64,000 nucleotides of DNA from Bacteroidota bacterium. Its GTDB lineage: Bacteria > Bacteroidota > Bacteroidia > UKL13-3. The stretch's first letter is position 1. Every line of letters starts with the position of its first letter. Positions 8,808-18,095 of this stretch are shown here, one piece after another. The position numbers and the translations under genes were made by a program. The notes under the pieces are model-generated. The model worked only from the letters and a program-made list of their open reading frames with translations, was not told the DNA's origin and did no database searches. The DNA is taken from positions 124,001-188,000 of the forward strand of contig JAUXUD010000022.1 in assembly GCA_030680835.1 (NCBI GenBank), in the 5' to 3' direction.

Positions 8808-11027
8808 ATGAGATTAAATTTATCATTGATAATTTCAATAATTGTAGCAGTTGGTTTAATTGCTTTTAGTTTTACCTTCTATCAGACTCTATCGGAAAGA
8901 AGCAAACTAAACAGCGAACTTGAAAAACGAACTGTACAAATTGCTGAAGAAATATGCCAGGGAAATAGCGCTTATTTGACACAAATAAATCATGTGAATG
9001 TTGATTCTTTTACTGACAGCATAAACAACAAGTATAATTTGGTGGGTTTAGCTGTTTATTATAATAACGACAGTATTATAGCCAATAATTTTTCTCTTAA
9101 TTTAATGAACAGTTCCCTGGATTATATTTCCCAATCAATTGCTGCGGATACTTCTCTGGGAACATTTATAACTTCAGATGGTAAATCAATTTATCAGTAT
9201 ATTAAACCGGTAAACAAAGAAACCATTTCAAATAATGTTATTGTTTTTTATAATGATGCGGAATACATAGATAACATCATAAACAGAATCTGGATGCGTA
9301 ATTTCATCAGATGGTTTATGCAGGCTTTGTTTGTTTCATTAATTACCGTATTTATCATCCGATGGGGAATTTTTGGTCCGATTAATAAAATAGTAGATTG
9401 GGTAAAAGCAGCCAGAATGGGAAATATTGACCAGCTAAGGAAACAACCTCCGGCAAAGTTCCTGGCACCTTTACACAAGGAGATTGTGCAAATTGCAAAG
9501 GCCATGCACGAAGCTAAAGCTTCCGCTGAAGAAGAGGCCCGGTTAAGAACAAAAGCAGAGGCGGTATGGACACCGGAAAGACTGAAAGTAGAAATGACAA
9601 ATCTTTTGCAAAACAAAAAATTGGTTGTTGTTTCAAATCGTGAACCCTATATGCATGTTCACGAGGGTAAAACTATAAAGTGCCTGGTACCTGCGAGCGG
9701 GATGATAACTGCCATGGAGCCCATTCTGAAAGCATGTGGAGGACTATGGATTGCATCAGGAACGGGGGATGCTGATAAGGAAACCGTTGACAAAAATGGA
9801 AAGGTTCAGGTTCCACCGGAAGATCCTAAATATACACTGAAAAGATTATGGCTTACTAAGGAAGAGGAGGATCATTTTTACTATGGTTTTTCTAATGAAG
9901 GACTATGGCCACTTTGCCATATTGCACATACACGTCCAACTTTCAGAAGAGAAGATTGGCATTTTTACAAAAAAGTAAATGAAGATTTTGCAAAGGCCGT
10001 CCTGGAGGAAACAGCAGATGAAGAACAACCATTTATTCTCATACAGGATTATCATTTTTCGCTCTTGCCTGAACTGATAAAAAAGGGAAAACCAAATGCT
10101 AAAGTGGCTATTTTCTGGCATATCCCATGGCCCAATCCTGAGTCATTTGGAATTTGCCCCTGGCAGAAAGAAATATTGCAAGGTATGCTTGGTGCCGATT
10201 TAATTGGGTTTCATACACAATATCATTGTAACCATTTTCTCGAAACCGTAAATAAAACACTGGAATCAAGGGTTTTATGGGATAATTTTTCAGTAAAAAT
10301 GTCCGGACAAACCACCTTTGTTAAGCCGTTTCCAATTAGTATTGCATTCACATATAAAGATTTTAATAAAAAGCCAAAAATAAAAGCTTCTCAATTACTG
10401 GATGAACTGGGCATTAGTGCAAAATTTATGGGTGTAGGGGTTGACCGGATTGATTATACCAAAGGTATAATTGAAAAGTTTCAGGCGATTGAACGGTTTC
10501 TTGAAAAGAATCCATCTTATATAGGTAAATTCACCTTTGTACAAATTGGAGCACCAAGCCGGACATTAATTAAAAGTTATTCAGATATGGTAAGTGCAGT
10601 TGAAACAGAAACCAATAGAATAAACTGGAGATTTAAATCAAAAGGTTGGAAAGCAATCCTTCTTTTAAAAAGGCACCATAGTCATGAAGAAATTGAACCT
10701 TTTTATGCCGTTGCTGATTTTTGTCTGGTTAACTCTCTTCATGATGGAATGAACCTGGTGGCAAAAGAATATGTTGCTTCCAGAAATGAAAATGATGGTG
10801 TACTTATTTTAAGTCGCTTTGCCGGAGCTTCTCAGGAACTTCAGGGAGCAATTGTTGTTAATCCGTACGACATCGAAAAATCTGCTGATGCAATTAAACT
10901 TGCACTGGAAATGACGGATCAGGAACAAAATCTGAGAATGAAACAAATGAGACAGATTATTGTGGAAAATAATATTTATTCATGGGCAGCAGCTTTATTA
11001 AGAACCATGGTTACAATTCATAATTAA
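8808..11027 (+). CDS. otsA: Trehalose-6-phosphate synthase with N-terminal membrane sensor and HAMP-like region
   Basis: Transfers glucose from a nucleotide sugar to glucose 6-phosphate, forming trehalose 6-phosphate. The GT20 domain occupies about residues 268-735 (VVVSNREPY, IFWHIPWPNPE, GVDRIDYTKGIIEKF, HDGMNLVAKEYVASR). In front are about 265 extra residues. They comprise a first TM helix (about 5-27), a ~135-residue predicted extracytoplasmic segment, a second TM (about 167-187), then a HAMP-like linker and a charged coiled coil (about 187-255). The topology matches receptor modules of histidine kinases and chemoreceptors, here wired to a biosynthetic enzyme. Canonical OtsA is about 460 residues and soluble. 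I infer that an external signal, perhaps osmotic, tunes synthase activity. Confidence 0.92.
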   Translation: MRLNLSLIISIIVAVGLIAFSFTFYQTLSERSKLNSELEKRTVQIAEEICQGNSAYLTQINHVNVDSFTDSINNKYNLVGLAVYYNNDSIIANNFSLNLMNSSLDYISQSIAADTSLGTFITSDGKSIYQYIKPVNKETISNNVIVFYNDAEYIDNIINRIWMRNFIRWFMQALFVSLITVFIIRWGIFGPINKIVDWVKAARMGNIDQLRKQPPAKFLAPLHKEIVQIAKAMHEAKASAEEEARLRTKAEAVWTPERLKVEMTNLLQNKKLVVVSNREPYMHVHEGKTIKCLVPASGMITAMEPILKACGGLWIASGTGDADKETVDKNGKVQVPPEDPKYTLKRLWLTKEEEDHFYYGFSNEGLWPLCHIAHTRPTFRREDWHFYKKVNEDFAKAVLEETADEEQPFILIQDYHFSLLPELIKKGKPNAKVAIFWHIPWPNPESFGICPWQKEILQGMLGADLIGFHTQYHCNHFLETVNKTLESRVLWDNFSVKMSGQTTFVKPFPISIAFTYKDFNKKPKIKASQLLDELGISAKFMGVGVDRIDYTKGIIEKFQAIERFLEKNPSYIGKFTFVQIGAPSRTLIKSYSDMVSAVETETNRINWRFKSKGWKAILLLKRHHSHEEIEPFYAVADFCLVNSLHDGMNLVAKEYVASRNENDGVLILSRFAGASQELQGAIVVNPYDIEKSADAIKLALEMTDQEQNLRMKQMRQIIVENNIYSWAAALLRTMVTIHN

Positions 11028-11111
11028 TAAAAATTCAGGTAGCATGAAAATCAAACCAAAGGGTATGTCACAATGATACTATTGTTGCTATCGGTTTGCA
11101 TTTTTCTCTCT

Positions 11112-12269
11112 TCAAATTGTTTCGTCATTTTCTACCTGCGTTTTAAGTGTTAGTTTAAGAAAAATAAACCCTATTGTCCCTGCAATAAATGAAGCAATAA
11201 TAATTGCTATTTTTGAACTGTTTACCATCTCTGCATTGTCAAAAGCGAGAATAGTAATGAAGATTGACATAGTAAAGCCGATACCTCCTAAAAAACCTGC
11301 ACCTATTATATTTTTCCATTTCAAGTCTGTAGGCAATATACAAATTCCCAAACCAACACCAATAAAAGAAAAGAGCCAAATGCCTAATGGTTTTCCAATT
11401 ACAAGTCCTGCTATAATGCCTAAACTGTTTGTTTGTTCTAAACTACTTTGCCAACTGTCGCCAACTGAAATGCAAGTGTTGGCTATTGCAAACAATGGCA
11501 GAATTAAAAAAGCAACTGGTTTGTGTAAGAAACGTTGAAGAATGTAAGATGGTGATTTTTCACCACCGTTGCCAAAAGGAATTGCAAATGCCAACAAAAC
11601 GCCTGTTATTGTAGCGTGTACCCCTGAGTTCAGCATAAAATACCACATTACAATACCTCCAATTAAATACGGAATTAAGTTGTAAATTTTTATGCGGTTC
11701 AGTATAAGTAGAAAACCAAAAATACATAATGCAATAAATAAATTTACATAAGCGATTGTTGTTGTATAGAAAATAGCAATTACTATAATCGCTCCCAAGT
11801 CGTCCATTACTGCCAAAGCTGTCAGGAAAATTTTTAAAGAGGCTGGAACACGATTACCTAAAAGAGATAAAACACCTATAGCAAAAGCAATGTCTGTAGC
11901 CATAGGAATACCTGCACCTGCTTGAGTGTCTGTCCCGAAGTTGAGCAACAGAAATAATCCTGCCGGAACGATCATACCACCTATTGCACCAAAAATAGGT
12001 AATGAAGCATTTTTTATATCGGATAGTTCTCCCTGATAAATTTCACGTTCTAACTCTAAACCAATTAGTAGAAAAAAGATGGCCATAAGACCGTCATTAA
12101 TCCAATGAACGATACTGTGTCCACCCAGGTCATTTTGCCAAAAATTAATATAGTCTTTCTGCCAGGAATAATTTGCAAGAAAAAGTGAAAGGGCTGTCAC
12201 GAAAACCAGAACTATTCCGCCCGCCTTTTCACTGGTAAAAAAATCCTGAAAAAGTTTTGTTAATTTCAT
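11112..12269 (-). CDS. nhaA: Na+/H+ antiporter NhaA
   Basis: Electrogenic sodium/proton antiporter of the inner membrane for sodium export and pH homeostasis. The 385-residue product has about 12 hydrophobic segments, the ATDIAFAIGVLSLLG helix (equivalent to the E. coli Asp133 region) and the paired aspartates of VMDDLGAIIVI, equivalent to E. coli Asp163/Asp164. I chose the ATG at 12267-12269 (MKLTKLFQDFF), because the reading frame continues 35 codons upstream through a degenerate dispersed palindrome and gives no NhaA-like sequence. It follows the trehalose cluster convergently, so both flanks may serve osmotic or salt stress; this is inference. Confidence 0.93.
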   Translation of the reverse strand: MKLTKLFQDFFTSEKAGGIVLVFVTALSLFLANYSWQKDYINFWQNDLGGHSIVHWINDGLMAIFFLLIGLELEREIYQGELSDIKNASLPIFGAIGGMIVPAGLFLLLNFGTDTQAGAGIPMATDIAFAIGVLSLLGNRVPASLKIFLTALAVMDDLGAIIVIAIFYTTTIAYVNLFIALCIFGFLLILNRIKIYNLIPYLIGGIVMWYFMLNSGVHATITGVLLAFAIPFGNGGEKSPSYILQRFLHKPVAFLILPLFAIANTCISVGDSWQSSLEQTNSLGIIAGLVIGKPLGIWLFSFIGVGLGICILPTDLKWKNIIGAGFLGGIGFTMSIFITILAFDNAEMVNSSKIAIIIASFIAGTIGFIFLKLTLKTQVENDETI

Positions 12270-12330
12270 TTTGCTGTCTGTTTGTTTCGGATATTCAATG
12301 CTTGCCAATAAGTGCAACATTGTGGCAATA

Positions 12331-12420
12331 CACCGAACAAAGACGCGATAAATTGCGTCTCTATGGTCGTACATACCATGAATTTACCGATTACCTTGTA
12401 TTTGCCGATTACCGATTACT
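12331..12420. repeat. Degenerate dispersed palindrome plus CCGATTA heptamers
   Basis: AGACGCGAT...ATTGCGTCT at about 12340-12361 is a decayed copy of the palindrome found at 18004-18043 and 35589-35640. Immediately after it, CCGATTA occurs at 12387-12393 and as a direct pair at 12405-12418, a small array with a 7-bp period. It lies between nhaA and the exbD gene. Confidence 0.6.
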
Positions 12421-12423
12421 TTT

Positions 12424-12825
12424 TTAACTGTTTAATGCCCTTGTGGCCATTACAATCCGGATTTTCATTTTGGTGCCTACGGCTAAAATATCTACCAAAT
12501 CCTGAATGGTTAGCGTGGCATCCATTCTTAAAACAATAGAAGGATCGGTTTTGCCTTTTGTGGCTTCTATAATGGCCTTTTCCAAATCTACAGGTACAAT
12601 TAATTTATCGTTGAGGTAATATTCCTTGCTTTTATTAATGGTTAAATTAATCTGCTCTTTGGTAACTGTTTTTTGTGCAGCGGCTTTTGGTACCAAAACT
12701 TTAATTACACTTGGATTGGCCAGCGTTGAAATAATTAAAAAGAACAACAATAAAAAAAACATAATATCATTTAATGAAGAAGTAGCAACTTCTGCATCAA
12801 ATCTTTTTTTTCTTCTAAAATTCAT
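12424..12825 (-). CDS. ExbD/TolR-type biopolymer transport protein
   Basis: A small (133 aa) inner-membrane partner of ExbB/TolQ that helps convert proton-motive force into mechanical energy for TonB- or Tol-type systems. One N-terminal TM helix carries the family's essential membrane Asp in SLNDIMFFLLLFF (about residues 16-28). The periplasmic remainder forms the ExbD/TolR fold. It sits 20 nt downstream of the exbB-like gene and is cotranscribed with it. No tonB gene is visible nearby, so whether it serves TonB, Tol or another process is open. Confidence 0.9.
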   Translation of the reverse strand: MNFRRKKRFDAEVATSSLNDIMFFLLLFFLIISTLANPSVIKVLVPKAAAQKTVTKEQINLTINKSKEYYLNDKLIVPVDLEKAIIEATKGKTDPSIVLRMDATLTIQDLVDILAVGTKMKIRIVMATRALNS

Positions 12826-12845
12826 ACGCCTCCTTTCATTTATTC

Positions 12846-13466
12846 CTAGCTCTCTAAAACATCAATAAAATCAATGGCAGTGCTTTGCATTTTATGGCTG
12901 AACCGATCGATGCGGGTATTTAAAATATGGTAACCGGTATATGCCAGTACGCCTACAATTAAACCTGCACCCGATGTAATCATTTTTACATATAAGCCCC
13001 CGGCAATTACATCAATACTAATATTATTGCTTTGGGCGATATCATAAAATATTTTTATAATACCGGCAATGGTACCAATAAAACCCAGCATGGGGGCAAT
13101 ACCCGCAGTTAAACCCAAAAAGCCCATGTTTTTTTCCAGCTTATCGGTTTCCAGTCCTGCAGCACTTTCCATGGCACTTTCAATATCTTTAATGGGTTTG
13201 CCAATGCGGTTCACTCCTTTTTCAATTACCCGGCTAATGGGAGTGTTTAGTCTCTGGCAATAGGCTTTGGCCGCCTTGATATCACCTTTTCCCAATAAAT
13301 CCTTTAAATTATTAATGAAATTGGATTCAAGCTTAAACGCATTGTAAATATAAACTGCCCGCTCAATAATAAAATAGATACTTAGTATTGATAAGATAAC
13401 TATCGGCAACATGATTATCCCACCCTTGATAATCAAATCGAATATACTTAATCCTTGTTGTTCCAT
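12846..13466 (-). CDS. ExbB/TolQ/MotA-family proton channel
   Basis: A 206-residue inner-membrane protein with three hydrophobic helices (about 15-35, 110-135 and 155-180). The conserved MotA/TolQ/ExbB core is seen in APMLGFIGTIAGIIKIF and the last helix MITSGAGLIVGVLAYTGYHIL. It pairs with the downstream exbD-like gene to form the motor complex. It starts with ATG at 13464-13466. The 446-bp upstream gap before the divergent secDF holds its promoter and the heptamer array. Confidence 0.9.
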   Translation of the reverse strand: MEQQGLSIFDLIIKGGIIMLPIVILSILSIYFIIERAVYIYNAFKLESNFINNLKDLLGKGDIKAAKAYCQRLNTPISRVIEKGVNRIGKPIKDIESAMESAAGLETDKLEKNMGFLGLTAGIAPMLGFIGTIAGIIKIFYDIAQSNNISIDVIAGGLYVKMITSGAGLIVGVLAYTGYHILNTRIDRFSHKMQSTAIDFIDVLES

Positions 13467-13734
13467 GATGTATTTTTATATAACTAAATCGTAAACGAAA
13501 CTATGTTTATAGCACTTAACATGCACTTTCACTTACCCACAGATTGTATAAATAAGAGGTCCGGATTCAAAAAAAATGGGCAAGATATGATTAAGCATCT
13601 GATTATCAATTTTTTGAATGTTTTTTGCTTTTAGTGTCATCTCCCCTTATATTTGCCAGCCTTTGATTAATTTAAAATAACGTAAATAAAACGGGTTCGA
13701 ACCGAATAAAAAGCTCAATTTGCCTGCGGGTTAT

Positions 13735-13805
13735 GAATTAAGAATTTAGAATTTAGAATTTAGAATTTAGAATTTAGAATTAAGAATTAAGAATTAAGAA
13801 TTAAG
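13735..13805. repeat. Heptamer tandem array (GAATTTA/GAATTAA)
   Basis: About ten contiguous 7-bp units alternate between GAATTTA-type (5' half) and GAATTAA-type (3' half), in the intergenic region before secDF. The block structure of the two variants suggests stepwise slippage expansion. Confidence 0.85.
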
Positions 13806-13823
13806 CCCCGATAGCTATCGGGG
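13806..13823. repeat. Perfect 18-bp palindrome CCCCGATAGCTATCGGGG
   Basis: A perfect dyad without loop, directly following the heptamer array and followed by further heptamers (GAGTTAA). It resembles short dispersed palindromes common between Bacteroidetes genes. There is no T-run, so it is not a classic terminator. Confidence 0.75.
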
Positions 13824-13912
13824 TAAGAGTTAAGAGTTAAGAGTTTTAGAATTTGGAAGTACGAGATTGGTTAAATAGAAATTAAAATTATAATTTGAAT
13901 TAGAGATACAAA

Positions 13913-16873
13913 ATGAAAAGTAAAGGAGCAGTTAAGTTTTTTGCAGTCGCACTGGTGCTGGTAAGTATATTCCAGCTATCATTCACATTTAAAACCTATT
14001 TGGTTGAAAAAGATGCGATCGAGTTTGCCAATGGCAATGATACATTGGAACGTTTATACCTGGATTCGGTATCGCGTTTACCGGTTTACAATTTTTTAGG
14101 CCTGAAAAAATTTACTTACCTGCAATGTAAAGAGCGTGAGTTAAATCTGGGTCTGGATTTGCAAGGGGGTATGAACGTTACATTAGAAGTTTCGTTATCG
14201 GATTTGGTTCGTGGATTGAGCAATAACAGTCAGGATCCAAAATTTAATCAGGCCGTAGAAATGGCCCGTGAAAATCTGAAATCGACACAGAAAGATTATG
14301 TGACCCTTTTTGGAGAAGCTTTTAAAGAGCTTGCTCCAGATGCACGTTTATCGGCAATTTTTGTAAATCCATCGAACCGCGACCGGATTAAACTTTCTTC
14401 AACCAATGAGGAAGTACTTAAATACATTCGTGAAGAAGCTACACAAGCCATTGATCGTTCGTTCCAGATTTTACGGGCACGTATTGATAAATTTGGCGTA
14501 ACCCAACCCAATATTCAAAAACTGGAAGGCAGTGGCCGTATTTTGGTTGAATTGCCCGGTGTTGATAATCCGGCACGTGTACGTAAATTGTTACAGGGTT
14601 CGGCAAAACTGGAGTTTTTCGAAACATTTGACAACCCCGAAGCTTATAAACATCTTATTACTGCCAATGATATTTTGAACAAAGCAAATTCATTGAAAAA
14701 AGAGGGGGCTGACTCCTCCCTAACGGCTGCAACAGATACCGATACAGCAACAACCCGAAAAAGCGCCTTATCCGGTTTGGCTTCAACAACAGCAAAACCC
14801 GATAGCAGCAAAAAAGATACCGCCAAAACTGCAGAAAAAACTCTTGAAGAATATGCAAAAGACAATCCGCTCTTTGCAATCCTTCGTCCGTATGCGGATG
14901 ATAAAAACAATCTGGTTCCAAAAGGTTCATCATGCGGAACTGCACTGGTAAAAGATACTGCAAAAATAAATACCATGTTAAACAAACCGGAAGTAAAAAT
15001 GGCCTTACCCGGTAATATACGATTTGCATGGGAATACAAAGGAATTGGTGAAAACCAGGAAGGTGTTATTTTACATGCATTAAAAACATCGCGTGATGGA
15101 TCTGCCGCCCTCACAGGCGATAAAGTTACCGATGCCCGCAGGGATATTTCGCCTACAGGAGGTGTTGAAGTTTCTATGTCGATGAATGGCGAAGGTGCAA
15201 AAACCTGGAAAAACTTAACCCGTATCAATGTGGGTCATTCCATTGCAATTGTTTTGGATGATGTAGTTTATTCATCACCCAATGTTCAAAATGAAATTCC
15301 AAATGGACGTTCTTCCATAAGCGGAAGTTTTACCAATGAAGAAGCCATTGACTTAGCAAATATTTTAAAATCGGGTAAATTACCCGCACCTACCCGTATT
15401 GTAGAAGAAGCTGTTGTGGGTGCTTCCATGGGAGCCGAAGCCATTAACCAGGGAATGTGGAGTATGATTATTGCCACTATCGTTATTTTGGTTTTCATGG
15501 TAGTTTATTATAATAACTCTGGTTATATCGCCGATTTTACTGTTCTCATAAACGTGTTCTTTATTATAGGTGTACTCGCCAGTCTCGGGGCGGCACTAAC
15601 CTTACCCGGTATTGCAGGTATTGTTTTAACGATTGGTATGGCTGTTGATGCAAACGTTTTGATTAATGAGCGGGTAAAAGAAGAACTGCTCAATGCCCGA
15701 AGCCTTAAGAATGCCATTACCGATGGCTATCAACACGCAGCCTCTTCTATTATCGACTCCAACTTAACCACTTTAATTGCAGGCTTTGCATTATATATAT
15801 TTGGAACCGGACCAGTACAAGGGTTTGCCATTACTTTAATTATAGGTATTATCTCATCAATGTTTACCGCTGTATTATTAACCCGTGTAATTACAGAGTG
15901 GAGACTTGAAAAAGGAAATGTTGTTAAGTATTCGCGTCCGTTCTCTGAAAGAGCTTTTCGAAATATGAATTTCGACTTTGTTGGTAATCGTAAAAAGTTC
16001 TACGTTTTTTCAGGTATCATTATAGTAATCGGTTTAATATCTGTATTTACCAAAGGATTTTCATTAGGTGTTGATTTTAAAGGAGGCTGGACTTACGTGG
16101 TTCAGTTTGATGAGAAATCTAAAATAAACAGTACCCAAATACGGGATGGTTTGGTTGCCAGTTTTGGTACTGCTCCCGAAGTAAAAACTTATGGTACCAA
16201 TAATAAGTACAAAATAACAACCACCTATTTAATAGATGACCAGTCGGAAAATGCTGCTGAAAAAGTACGCGAAAAATTAAATACCGGATTAGCCTCTTTT
16301 GGGACTACAGAAGTGCTGAGTTCAGCCAAAGTGGGACCTACCATTGCAAACGATATTAAGTCGGCATCTATATTGGCAATCATTGTTACCTTGATTGGAA
16401 TCGGGCTTTATATATTAATCAGGTTTAAAAGCTGGCAATACGCATTGGGTGCGATTGTTGCCCTGGCGCATGACGTATTGATGATGCTTGGTATATATTC
16501 TATTTTTGATGGTATCCTGCCTTTCACCATGGAAGTTGACCAAACCTTTATCGCAGCGGTATTAACCATTGTAGGTTTCTCCATTAATGATACAGTGGTA
16601 GTATTCGACCGGATCAGGGAATTCTTATACACACATAAAGCCGAAAGGGATGAGAATAAAATCATCAATGATGCTTTAAATAATACGTTAAACCGTACCA
16701 TAATTACCAGTTTAACTGTGTTTATGGTGGCTTTGGTATTATTTATTTTCGGAGGTGAAATCATCAGAGGATTTACCTTTGCATTGCTGGTAGGAATTGT
16801 ATTTGGTACCTATTCTTCACTTGCAATTGCAACACCGATTGTAATAGATTTCAAAAGAAAGAGAAAAGTTTAA
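13913..16873 (+). CDS. secDF: Fused protein translocase subunit SecDF
   Basis: An accessory translocase that uses the proton gradient to pull exported proteins from the Sec channel. The 986 residues contain SecD and SecF in one chain, the usual form in Bacteroidetes. SecD begins with one TM followed by the motif LGLDLQGGMNVTLEV (about 78-92), a large periplasmic P1 domain with a low-complexity Ser/Thr/Ala/Lys insert (about 270-310), then TM2-6 with GMAVDANVLINERVKEE. SecF (about 690-986) shows LGVDFKGGWTYVV and VGFSINDTVVVFDRIRE. It ends 13 nt before a strong terminator hairpin and appears monocistronic. Confidence 0.96.
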   Translation: MKSKGAVKFFAVALVLVSIFQLSFTFKTYLVEKDAIEFANGNDTLERLYLDSVSRLPVYNFLGLKKFTYLQCKERELNLGLDLQGGMNVTLEVSLSDLVRGLSNNSQDPKFNQAVEMARENLKSTQKDYVTLFGEAFKELAPDARLSAIFVNPSNRDRIKLSSTNEEVLKYIREEATQAIDRSFQILRARIDKFGVTQPNIQKLEGSGRILVELPGVDNPARVRKLLQGSAKLEFFETFDNPEAYKHLITANDILNKANSLKKEGADSSLTAATDTDTATTRKSALSGLASTTAKPDSSKKDTAKTAEKTLEEYAKDNPLFAILRPYADDKNNLVPKGSSCGTALVKDTAKINTMLNKPEVKMALPGNIRFAWEYKGIGENQEGVILHALKTSRDGSAALTGDKVTDARRDISPTGGVEVSMSMNGEGAKTWKNLTRINVGHSIAIVLDDVVYSSPNVQNEIPNGRSSISGSFTNEEAIDLANILKSGKLPAPTRIVEEAVVGASMGAEAINQGMWSMIIATIVILVFMVVYYNNSGYIADFTVLINVFFIIGVLASLGAALTLPGIAGIVLTIGMAVDANVLINERVKEELLNARSLKNAITDGYQHAASSIIDSNLTTLIAGFALYIFGTGPVQGFAITLIIGIISSMFTAVLLTRVITEWRLEKGNVVKYSRPFSERAFRNMNFDFVGNRKKFYVFSGIIIVIGLISVFTKGFSLGVDFKGGWTYVVQFDEKSKINSTQIRDGLVASFGTAPEVKTYGTNNKYKITTTYLIDDQSENAAEKVREKLNTGLASFGTTEVLSSAKVGPTIANDIKSASILAIIVTLIGIGLYILIRFKSWQYALGAIVALAHDVLMMLGIYSIFDGILPFTMEVDQTFIAAVLTIVGFSINDTVVVFDRIREFLYTHKAERDENKIINDALNNTLNRTIITSLTVFMVALVLFIFGGEIIRGFTFALLVGIVFGTYSSLAIATPIVIDFKRKRKV

Positions 16874-16886
16874 ATACATTTTTAAA

Positions 16887-16940
16887 TAAAAACAAAAAGG
16901 CCGGGGATTGATTAAAAAATCCCTGGCCTTTTTGTTTTTA
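16887..16940. terminator. Strong bidirectional terminator after secDF
   Basis: Two 23-base arms (16887-16909 and 16918-16940) pair with a single G:T mismatch around an 8-nt loop. The GC-rich core GGCC(G/A)GGGATT is flanked by A-runs on the left and T-runs on the right, so it can end transcription in either orientation. Confidence 0.9.
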
Positions 16941-17037
16941 TTAGTAGTCAATGCTTTAGTTTATCTGAATAACTAAACTTTAAACCTATTGCTTGTCAGC
17001 CTGCAGAAGTTAAACTTCGTAACCTAATTTGAAAGCA

Positions 17038-17976
17038 ATGAAAATTAAATTATTACTGTTGTTCTTCATGGGTTATTTGAACATGAATGCCCAGAATTTA
17101 GAACCAAAAGGAATGATTACCGAACCCAAAACGTTTGGTGAAAAAACGCATAATTTCTTTTTATCAAAAAGAATGAAAGAGGCCACCCGTCAACGCGACT
17201 CCTTGCTGTGGCTGAATATTGCCTTTAACAAAGACACTACGCAAAGAGGCAACAATTACCGGGAACTGGATTTACAGTACCGAAATCTGAACACCCGCTT
17301 TAATGAACTGGAAGCAGATCACAAAACACTGGAAGATGATTATAATGAAATGAATGACCGCTATACCGATTTAATAAAAACGAGTCTGAACAAAACCGAA
17401 CAACTAAATACCGCGCTTAAAGAAAAAGGCGAACAATTGCTGGCCCGCGAAAAACGCCTGGCTGAAGTAGAAGCTTTATTGAAAAGTCAGGATTCGATTA
17501 CCAATGCACTGAACGAAATTGTAAAACGAGCCTTGCTGAGTTTTAAGAGTGATGAACTAACGGTAGAAATGAAGAATGGAAAAGTTTATGTTTCGATGAG
17601 CGACAAATTATTGTTTAGAAGCGGCAGCGCCGATGTGGAAGAAAAAGGGAAAGATGCCATTAAAAAACTGGCTGATGTATTGAATAAAAATACAGATGTA
17701 AGCATTATGATTGAAGGTCATACCGACAATGTACCTATTAAAACAGAAAAATTTGCCGATAACTGGGATTTAAGTGTGGCGCGTTCAACCAATATTGTTC
17801 GTTTGCTGGATGAAACCTATAAAGTGGATGCCAAACGTTTAATAGCAGCCGGACGTGGCGAATACATGCCTAAATTGACTAATGAAACCTCGGAAGGCCG
17901 GGCCAAAAACAGAAGGACCGAAATTATCCTCTCCCCTAAATTAGATGAATTGTATAAGCTGATACAAAAAAGATAA
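17038..17976 (+). CDS. OmpA-family peptidoglycan-binding protein with coiled coil
   Basis: A 312-residue exported protein. It has a signal peptide (MKIKLLLLFFMGYLNMNA, residues 1-18), then a charged linker, a long coiled coil (about 70-155, with heptads such as LNTRFNELEADHKTLEDDY), and a C-terminal OmpA-like domain (about 185-300) with EGHTDNVPIK and GRAKNRRTEI, which binds peptidoglycan. I chose the ATG at 17038; a TTG nine bases earlier is in frame but less likely. There is no beta barrel, so it is a periplasmic or outer-membrane-associated tether rather than a porin. Confidence 0.9.
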   Translation: MKIKLLLLFFMGYLNMNAQNLEPKGMITEPKTFGEKTHNFFLSKRMKEATRQRDSLLWLNIAFNKDTTQRGNNYRELDLQYRNLNTRFNELEADHKTLEDDYNEMNDRYTDLIKTSLNKTEQLNTALKEKGEQLLAREKRLAEVEALLKSQDSITNALNEIVKRALLSFKSDELTVEMKNGKVYVSMSDKLLFRSGSADVEEKGKDAIKKLADVLNKNTDVSIMIEGHTDNVPIKTEKFADNWDLSVARSTNIVRLLDETYKVDAKRLIAAGRGEYMPKLTNETSEGRAKNRRTEIILSPKLDELYKLIQKR

Positions 17977-18003
17977 TCGGCATACCACTTGTAGAGACGC
18001 GAT

Positions 18004-18043
18004 CCACTGGTAGAGACGCGATTAATCGCGTCTTTACCAGTGG
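18004..18043. repeat. Dispersed palindrome (AGACGCGATTAATCGCGTCT family), copy 1
   Basis: Arms 18004-18023 and 18024-18043 are complementary over 20 bp with one G:T mismatch and no loop. A partial copy of the left arm (GTAGAGACGCGAT) precedes it at 17991-18003. Related copies are at 35589-35640 and, decayed, at about 12340. Confidence 0.85.
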
Positions 18044-18095
18044 TATACCAAACCCAAATTCTTCCAAATTACAGGTTTTATGTATAGTTTACTAG

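Larger units (their letters stand above)
13467..13912. other. Divergent intergenic region between exbB-type gene and secDF
   Basis: No gene is seen. Besides the heptamer array and palindrome annotated separately, positions 13824-13845 continue with GAGTTAA-type heptamers. No perfect TAnnTTTG box was found upstream of secDF; ATAATTTG near 13890 is the closest. Confidence 0.5.

Noticed and set aside
12270-12374. 35-codon N-terminal extension of nhaA
   Set aside because: It crosses a degenerate dispersed palindrome and gives no NhaA-like residues; the ATG at 12269 fits the family.
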